A DNA stretch of 64,000 bases from the NCBI GenBank assembly GCA_002633005.1, contig NMRA01000353.1, positions 133,625 through 197,624 of the forward strand. The letters are read 5' to 3'. Below, one piece after another: positions 53,201 through 62,200 of this stretch (positions within the stretch are counted from its first letter, which is position 1; each line of letters starts with the position of its first letter). The position numbers and the translations under genes were made by a program. The notes beneath the pieces are model-generated. The model was given only the letters and a program-made list of their open reading frames with translations. It did not search any database and was not told the origin of the DNA. The stretch comes from Phoronis australis (Eukaryota; Phoronida; Phoronidae).

Positions 53201-56200
53201 CCATTCACATCCAAGACGCCCAACATTGAGTGTGTACCAAAAGTTATCAGGTATGTTCTATAGACGTAATTATATTCTGCCACCCTACTGTTTTATTATC
53301 AAGATCTTGCATTTCAATGCAATACAATAAATTTTGTTAATTCCTGCCATTGTTTAAAATATATATTTTAGTAAAAGGTGAATTGGTAAAAAAATACATA
53401 CTTTGACTTTAAGACACATATAGTTGATGTAGAAGGATTTATGGTTATTTGTCATTTAACCATGATCTTGTTTTATCATTGTTTATCTGCACTAATTTAT
53501 CCAGTAATATCTTTGATTCTTGTTTTTATACTTTCCTCTTGTGCATATGTGGGAATGCTTCAATATGAATTCCATATTTCTTGAATTAATATTTGGTGCT
53601 ATGGTGTTCCAAACGCTGTATGTCTTAATTTCCACAGTGAAGGTCGATGTGCTCTAGTGACCTCTTTTGGCATCTTTAAGTACATGGCTTGTTACAGCAT
53701 GACTCAGTTTGTGTCTGTGCTCCTTTTGTACTGGGTGAGTTGCTATTACTTATTTTGTGACTGTTTATTGAAACAAACAAACACGTACAAATGTTGTATT
53801 TTTAACCAGTTGTGAAGTTTCAGCTCACTCGCAATTTTTCTAAATCACTGTTGTACCTAATTCATGAATTGGACGGCATTCAGTCTTCTACAGTTTAATA
53901 AGTACATGGAATTCATTGGTGTTGCTACAGTAAATATACACCTAGTTTTTTAATATAGGAATCTCTGAAATACTAAAGCTGATGTTGAGTCCTCTCAAAA
54001 AGTGAAGATATTACTGTAATCAGGTCTGCAGACCACAATAATAAACAAATACATCAAGAATGAAACATGTGATAATGAAATAACATGTGATAATGAAATA
54101 ACATGTGATAATGAAATAACATGTGATAATGAAATGAATCACACTGGTAACAAAACTGGTAATAATAATAATAATCAAATTTAACAGTTACAGAAATGCA
54201 TGAAGAATAGATTTAACAATTTGTGTCAAAGTAATAATTTCCTGTGAGTTGAGCTACTTTTTGAAATTTTGCTCGCTATAAGGGATCCATGGTAAGAACA
54301 TTTTTGTTTATTTATATAAACATACTAAGAAACAGTGCATTTTCTATTTTGACTTTGGCAAGAGTCCAACGCTTATTCAGTCTTTTCCCTTCTCTTTTCA
54401 TCTGTTGACCCTGGCACCATCATGAGAGATTTGCCAGACATCTCCACCTAGGTATAGCAGATATATACATCAGGGCTTGCAATGACCAATGGCAAAAAAG
54501 ATGAAAATTTTCCTGGTGACATATCATTCCTCAAATACATTGGCTTGTGTGGCAGAAATATTTTTTGTGGTATAAAATTTATCAGAAATAAATGTTTTTA
54601 CATGAATAAAATCAAAATAATGATAAAAATATAAGAAAGAAGAAACTGAAAATCAAATAAGAGTAAATCGAAACCAAAAATGAGGAAATCCTCTTAAAAG
54701 AGGAAAATTCCAAGCCCTGATACATGACCAACTACCTGCTTGTGTCTCATTTTTATGTACCAATATACTATGCATAATAACGTGGGTGCATATTGCCATC
54801 ATCTCTGTATCGACTTCCAGCATCCAATGATGTATCTCCTAAACCTCCAGCTGGATCTCAGTGAGATTTGACAGATGTGTTTCTATGAAGTTGATAACAG
54901 ATGATGATGAATTTCAGACCTATGCAACTATCTCAGTGTCCCCTAGTGGCAATTTTAGGTTATTAGGTTTGCCTCTGTGTCTTCCTTAGTGGATTTTTAT
55001 GAAATTTGGCAATTGGGTTTATATTAAGGAACTTGTGCCGTAGCAGAGACTAATTGGCTCCAATCTATTTTAGCTTGGGATTGGTCATAGAAATGATCTC
55101 AAGTAACGTAGTAACGCCTGCTGGCCCTCCCAACAAGGGTACCACAGCCCCTCATCTCAATAATTACATCATTTTTGGCCATAGTAAGATCAGAAAATGG
55201 ACAATTGTGTTGATTGTCCGTTTTCTAATTATCTCAATAATTGGCTTACTTTTAATTTGTAAACACCCCTAGAAGTTTTTTCAAAGCAAAAAACATTTTA
55301 GATTCTTCACCAGCCACTACCCTCTGTGCCTCTGTACATAAACACTTCATTGAGAACTATGCATAATGCTGATTACGTAACTGTCAAATGGTTTACAACT
55401 ATTTTCAACTTTCTCATTGTCTTAATATGTCCCTCTTGTCAAAATACTTTCATATCGGTTTTTGATACATTTGATTGACTACAGTAGTTTCCAGTTACAA
55501 TCTGTGACGTAGTTACAGTTATAGTAGCAATTAATGGAGGATCCTCTGTAAATAAACAATCCAAACTCAACATACCTATCTTAGCACTGTAAATATTTCC
55601 ACAGTTATGAAAAAAATCCTTTTCAAGGTTTTACAAATAAACCAAGAAGAAGAATTTCCCTCTTTGCTGCGACCAATTTTATTCCTGCCCAGAATCCTGC
55701 CGTGTTACCATGAGATATGGACATGCAGCATCCATTGATTAGTTTTTCAAGGGAACACATGTTGTATATTTCATGTACGTTTAGGAGTTCTTCATCTTAA
55801 ATATTGTGTATTGTGAGTTTCCCCATGCTTCAGTGCCAGAACTGTAAGCAATGAAATCCTATTCTGCGCTTTTCTGTTTTTCGTTTCCTGTACACCTGGG
55901 TAGAATGCAGTAGCTATGTCACGGCCAGAAAAATCTAGCCAAAATCACGTGTTCTCATCTAAAATACACGGCAATATCTCACGTAATCTCGCAGTCTTGC
56001 TTTTTAGTGAGGTCCTAGCATAGGTCGTAGTGTTACTGAACTCTACCCTGACCTGCTGACTGTGCAGTAATGTACTTCTCACTTGACAGTATTCTGGCAA
56101 TACAAAAAGTTACAGCCGTCCTTCACTGAAGCTAACTTCGCCTAACTATAATTTTATACTCAAAAGGTGCCTTGCCATCAAATTATGCATCAATTATGAA

Positions 56201-59200
56201 TTTACAGCTGCAAAACTGAAATCCATCTTTTTCTCTCATCATGTTGTTGTAAAAGAGTTACAAATGAATGTTTTACACCTTTTCTGTTCACATTCTTTAA
56301 AGCATCTTCTATGTTTGACCAAATTTTGGTAGACAAGTTACTGCATAAAACATGTTTTAAACAATCTTTTTCAAGTCTATTAAACCTTGAAAGGAAGTTG
56401 TCATATGTTACCTAAGCATACAAACTCATTTCTACAAATAATGTTCGATTTTTCAGATCAGCAATAACTTGAGTGACTTTGAATTCTTATACATTGATCT
56501 GATCCTCTTAACATCACTTGGCATTACATGTAAGTATTTGCTTGCATTATGTATGTTTGGCATGATTGTGTAATAAATTTCTTTTTATGACTTCAGCGAT
56601 GCTGTTTGTATTGCTACTTTGTTTTTCCTGATTATTTGCATCACATTTTGTGTAATTTAGAAGTATTGTTTATTATATGTACTACGTGATGTTGCTCCTA
56701 TGTTAAGACTGATGCACGTGTGTGTGTGTGGGGGGGGAGATTGGGTGNNNNNNNNNNNNNNNNNNNNNNNNNNNNNNNNNNNNNNNNNNNNNNNNNNNNN
56801 NNNNNNNNNNNNNNNNNNNNNNNNNNNNNNNNNNNNNNNNNNNNNNNNNNNNNNNNNNNNNNNNNNNNNNNNNNNNNNNNNNNNNNNNNNNNNNNNNNNN
56901 NNNNGGTGGGTGGGTGGGAGGATGGGTGGGTGGGAGGATGGGTGGGTGGGTATGTGTTGTTTGAAATATGAAAAGCAGACAAAAGCACATGGTTTGAGCA
57001 TTTATAGGTAAGAGCTGCCTACACTTAAAAGACCAGTTAAGCTTAGGCGTATTTGCCATTACCGTACTCGAAACTCTTGAGTAAAAAATGTTCTTGAGTA
57101 AAACCCATTAATACGCTTGTTATGGTGATTTTTGTTCTTGCTAGAGCCATGGGCCTTAATCCGCCTGTATGTGATAGTATATTGTTCTTGCCAGGCAACC
57201 TAGTATCTTTTATATTGAGTTCCAAGGTGAAATAAGATTGTTTTGAAATAATGCTCAATGCTCATTTTATAGTCAGTTATGTGTTACTTTTCATACCATG
57301 CTTATACTTGGCTGCTGTAAAGATGCGAGGCAAGTGTTATTCAGAAAGTGTGAAAGATCTAGAATCAAATACTTTGTGCAGCACTATTAAAAACATTTGC
57401 TTATGACTTGTGAAGTCACATACAATGTTGTTATCTGTTGTGACTCTGAAGATCATGATCAGTACATCAGTAGCCTCATTAGATTGTACAGTAACATCAC
57501 ATCTGTTGTTGTCAATGTTGAGCATACTTTAACATTTTTCAGTGTTGAGAATATTTTATTAAGGTACAAAGGCATCATTACTATGTTAAACAGAGTCAAG
57601 TAACTGGGGTTTTAGTGTTTTCATTTTATAAATGTTCACCGCTGTTTTCATGGTTCATTCCAGTCAGCTATACCGGCTCGTACTCTGAGTTACACAGCAC
57701 TCCTCCACCAGTGAAGTTGCTCAGCCTGCTGCCACTGACCTCTGTTGGTCTTCAAATGTTGGTTATGATTGGGGTACAAACAATGATGTATTTCTGGGTG
57801 CGGAGCCAACCATGGTAAGTGGTGCATGAACCAGGCTGTGTACATTATTTAGCTGTTAGGAAAAGTTCTCATGGTAAGCCCCATGGTGTATAAGGAATAA
57901 GTTGCTTGTGGCCTTTCTTGCATACCCCAAATGCATGCCCAGATGCATTTAAACAGAAATTCCTTAACAGGGCTCGACACATAGCGTAACTTCTACTTGA
58001 CAAATGTGAATTGAGGTCGACAAACATGAGCTGAAGTTTTCAAACCTCACTGGCATCAGCCAAAAGTGAAAGAAATGAGTATCGTGAAATGAAAAGCTGG
58101 TGAGTTTGGCAAATGACCACCGGTGCACCCAAAATCTCCCACGTGACATTTATATTTCCCTTTTTTGCTCGAAGGAAAAATTATGATTTTTTGCATGCTG
58201 GGTGATGACTTGAGCCCACAGGCTCACTGGCCAAGGCTGGGGAGGATTTTTCGAACCGCTCTGAATACTATCAATGGTGCCTCCTAGTGACAGTTTGACC
58301 CAGTGCGAGATGTGTTCGCTTCCTTTACTCAAGGTCCTGTGTTCCAGTGCCACTGGGGCACAGTGCTAGACCCTTGAGTCAGGTCTCGTGTACCAGACTG
58401 CCTGCAATTATTTTTATATAGTGGCAGCTTTTTTGCATCTGTGGCTTTTTCCCCTAAACCCTCTGCAGGGTCTTTGTTACATTTGGGTTCTGTATTTGTA
58501 GGAAACTGAAAACGGTTGATGACCTCTTTTAAGACGAGTCTGACTACTGCTGTGTGCCCTCGTGGCTATATTTTCCCATTTCGTTGTGTATCTTTGGAGT
58601 TCCTTGACATTTGTGGATAAAATTTGGCAAATAAGTTTGTATTAAAAGAGACAATGGCACCTTCCTATCTTCAAATGAATTTGACTTAGTGTACGCCTCC
58701 TGGCTGTGCACATATCAACACCCTGCATTGCTATTATTCGTATTATTATGGTTTTGTTATTAGGTTGTATTTTTCTGCACTATTGTTTTACACTACTGAT
58801 AAGTTGTATTGGTCTGTTTTATTATTTTGCTGTATAATTATTTCAGGTTCCTGCCCTTCATCCCAAGTGACGAATATGCCAGTCATACTAACTACGTGGT
58901 GTTCAGTGTCTCCATGTTCCAATACATCACATCTGCCATAGTCTTCTCCCAGGGCCCGCCGTACAGAAACACTATCTTCTCCAATTGTACGTAGGCAGTT
59001 GAGTCAGAAAACAGTTTGTTGGTCATTTGTACAACATGTCTTGTAGTTGGTCATTTGTACAACATGTCTTGTAGTTGGTCATTTGTACAACATGTCTTGT
59101 AGTTGCTTTTGTTGGTCATTTGTACAACATGTCTTGTAGTTGCTTTTGTTGGTCATTTGTACAACATGTCTTGTAGTTGCTTTTGTTGGTCATTTGTACA

Positions 59201-62200
59201 ACATGTCTTGTAGTTGCTTATTCATTGTATTTAGCTTTTGACAATTGATGATTTTTGTGACCCTTGTCATCTCAAAAAGATCAACTTACATCAAGGCAAA
59301 TTGAAATTGCACATTTGAAAATGTTCAAACAATAATATTGCGTACAATACTATTAATGACTCATTTCAGATCTGTTTCTGGGGAATATCCTTCTAATGGT
59401 CCTGTTCTCTGCCTACCTTGTAATCTACCCTGCTCAACCTATTGCTGAATTCATCGAGGTAATTATAGGTGCACATGACCATATGGGTGAGCTATTGTAA
59501 CCCTCACTTTGCTAGAATAGTATCTGTGGCCATCTTTAAGGTACACAGTATCTGCTAACCTAAGTTTCATGAACTGGCCTTGGTACCTGAACAATGGCTG
59601 CTGAACATACCAGTTCAGACAATTTAGTTTTGTTTGACTGTTTTTTAGAAATTTGATTCCCAGTATCACATAATGTTTGAAGATGCATAGAGCATAGGGA
59701 GCATTCGCTAAAAATGCTCTGAAATATTACAATTTGCAGTTTGTTGGTAGATTGTTACGAAACTTTCACACATTGTTTATGATGCTCTAAAATTATGACA
59801 ATCATACAGTGAGTCAGGTAGTCACCAAATAGCGTATTCGAGATTTCAGGTGAAAAACACTATCAGTGATCAAAGAAGGGTTTTGATTGAAATTCATACT
59901 CCTGCCGACCCCAAAACAAACCTCTCCTTATGTCTAAAATTTCAAACTTGGATCCTTAATGAAAATTGTTTTCAATTAGTCTATTAAACCTCAATGAGAG
60001 ACTGTTTAGAGGCCATCAGTGAGCGAGCTTCAACGCATAAATTATTGTGTTGACCCATCACGCCAGTTACTTGAATATAAGACCACATCCACATATGGCC
60101 TATATGTGAAAGTTTACCACTGACCCCGGGTCATCGTGTATTTTGAACGCTGGAGGCCATTGCATCAATCGCAATTTGACAGGTGGGCAATCGACAGAAT
60201 CAAACATGAAAATCTTAACTTTTTGTTTGGGATTTGGTGAAACTAGTACCGTTTTCTGATGATGTCATTAGACCATGATTGTTACCTCCATGAAATTCAT
60301 TATTAACTAGGTCAACTTGCCGACTGGTACGTTTGAATGGGCAACTGGCTGAAAGGCCGGCTTGCCAGTGGAGGACTTTATTAGTTTTTTTGTTTATACA
60401 TGGCCATCTGCCAAATACATTACATTACACATGAAATAAACAAGCATGTTGTTAACTTTTTAAGTAAAGTTTTGTGCACACTCTTCCTGAACTTGAAGAA
60501 AACAATAATTTTCAGTAGCTGTATTGTTTAGTATTTGATTGAGATAGTTGAAACAAACACCAAGTCAAAAAAAAATCATGTTGTGTCTCACTAAGACATT
60601 GCTTTTTACAGAATGAATATTTTTTTAGTTTGCCGTCATCAGAACATTCCTCTTTTGAATTCAGTTTCAAGGTCAAGCAGGCACTATTCACAGTAACACC
60701 ACAATGTGAGGACATTGTCATGCAGGCAGTGACGACAGTAACACCACAATATGAGGACATTGTCATGTAGGCAGAACTCTCAGTATCACCACAATATGAG
60801 GACATTGTCATGCAGGCAGAACTCTCAGTATCACCACAATATGAGGACATTGTCATGCAGGCAGAACTCTCAGTATCACCACAATATGAGGACATTGTCA
60901 TGCAGGCAGAACTCTAAGTATCACCACAATATGAGGACATTGTCATGCAGGCAGAACTCTCAGTAACACCACAACATGAGGACATTGTTATGCAGGCAGA
61001 ACTCTCAGTAACACCACAACATGAGAACATTGTCGTGCAGGCAGTATTCAGTGATAACAAAATGTACTTTATCTTTCAGTTGGACGCTGTGCCTTCAATG
61101 AGCTTCAGAGTACTGATAGTAGTTGTTGCTCTTGGCAATTTCCTGCTGTGTTTAATTGTTGAGGCAAGTAACTGAATTCTTCAATTTTTACATAAAGATG
61201 TAATTGCAAGATCCTTGCTATGCTAATGTAAAGTTGGAACTAAATGACTTTGAAAATCATCTACGCTAAGCAAAGTGCAGCTATATTCACTGACAACTTG
61301 TAAGTGTGAACAAATGAAAACCTTGGGGGTTAACATAGCCTGCGTCATGCAGTGTTATTTCCAACATTACGCCATAATACTTACTAGATACGGTTGAGTG
61401 CTTTACAGCAGATCATTTTTGACGTAAAACTCATTCTTAAAAACAATTTGCAATTTTCAACCTACTTCATATTCACATCATCGCAATATGTTGTGTTTCT
61501 AACTAATTTGACCAAGCAATCACAGATGAGGAATTAGCGTACAAGTTTCACTTTGAGTGCATAGGCTTGAATACAAATCTTCACTGGTTTTGTAATTGTT
61601 GCGATTTCAAGCATGAATTGAGAAATGCAACATGTTCTATGAAGTTTGCCCGAGCTATACCTCATATTATTGAATCATTCAATTGAGAAATACAACATGT
61701 TCTATGAGGTTTGCCCAAGCTACACCTCATATTATTGAATCATGCAATTGAGAAATACAACATGTTCTATGAGGTTTGCCTGAGCTATACCTCATATTAT
61801 TGAATCATTCAATTGAGAAATACAACATGTTCTATGCTTGCCCAAGCTATACCTCATATTATTGAATCATTCAATTGAGAAATACAACATGTTCTATGTT
61901 TGCCCAAGCTATACCTCATATTATTGAATCATGCTGCATTGTGTTACTAACTAAAATTGAGTACGTACATCTCATGAGTCTGTTGTTACTTTGTGAGCTG
62001 AACAATAGAGATAATCAAGAACAAAATGTGCTGTAAATATCAATATGTGGTTGAGGCTCTTGATTATTGTCTACCTCGCATCAGCCTTGTCTAAAAGTTT
62101 AAGCCAAATGAACTGATTATAATTATTCATTCAATATCAGTCCTGTTCAACAATATGCTGTATGTCTTTTCCAGGAGTATTTCCTTAATAGTCTCTACAC

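Larger units (their letters stand above)
51793..53601 (+). repeat. Direct duplication, unit B
   Basis: Second unit, starting TTAATTGATGAGCGG straight after the N at 51,792 and ending at TTTGGTGCTA, after which the sequence runs on uniquely into exon 23. The layout is what an unmerged overlap between the end of one contig and the start of the next would give. Confidence 0.93.

Noticed and set aside
49892-53601. Genuine exon triplication/duplication of the GDGAND hinge
   Set aside because: The copies meet at a single N, differ like alleles, and cannot be spliced in series without a frameshift.
56657-57059. Frames spanning the 157-base gap
   Set aside because: Mostly undetermined bases; no evidence of coding.
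60512-61175. Open frames with repeated [14 protein letters not shown]-like or [15 protein letters not shown]-like units
   Set aside because: By-products of the 45-bp minisatellite. The + frame happens to run into real exon 28 but carries repeat sequence, not family sequence.
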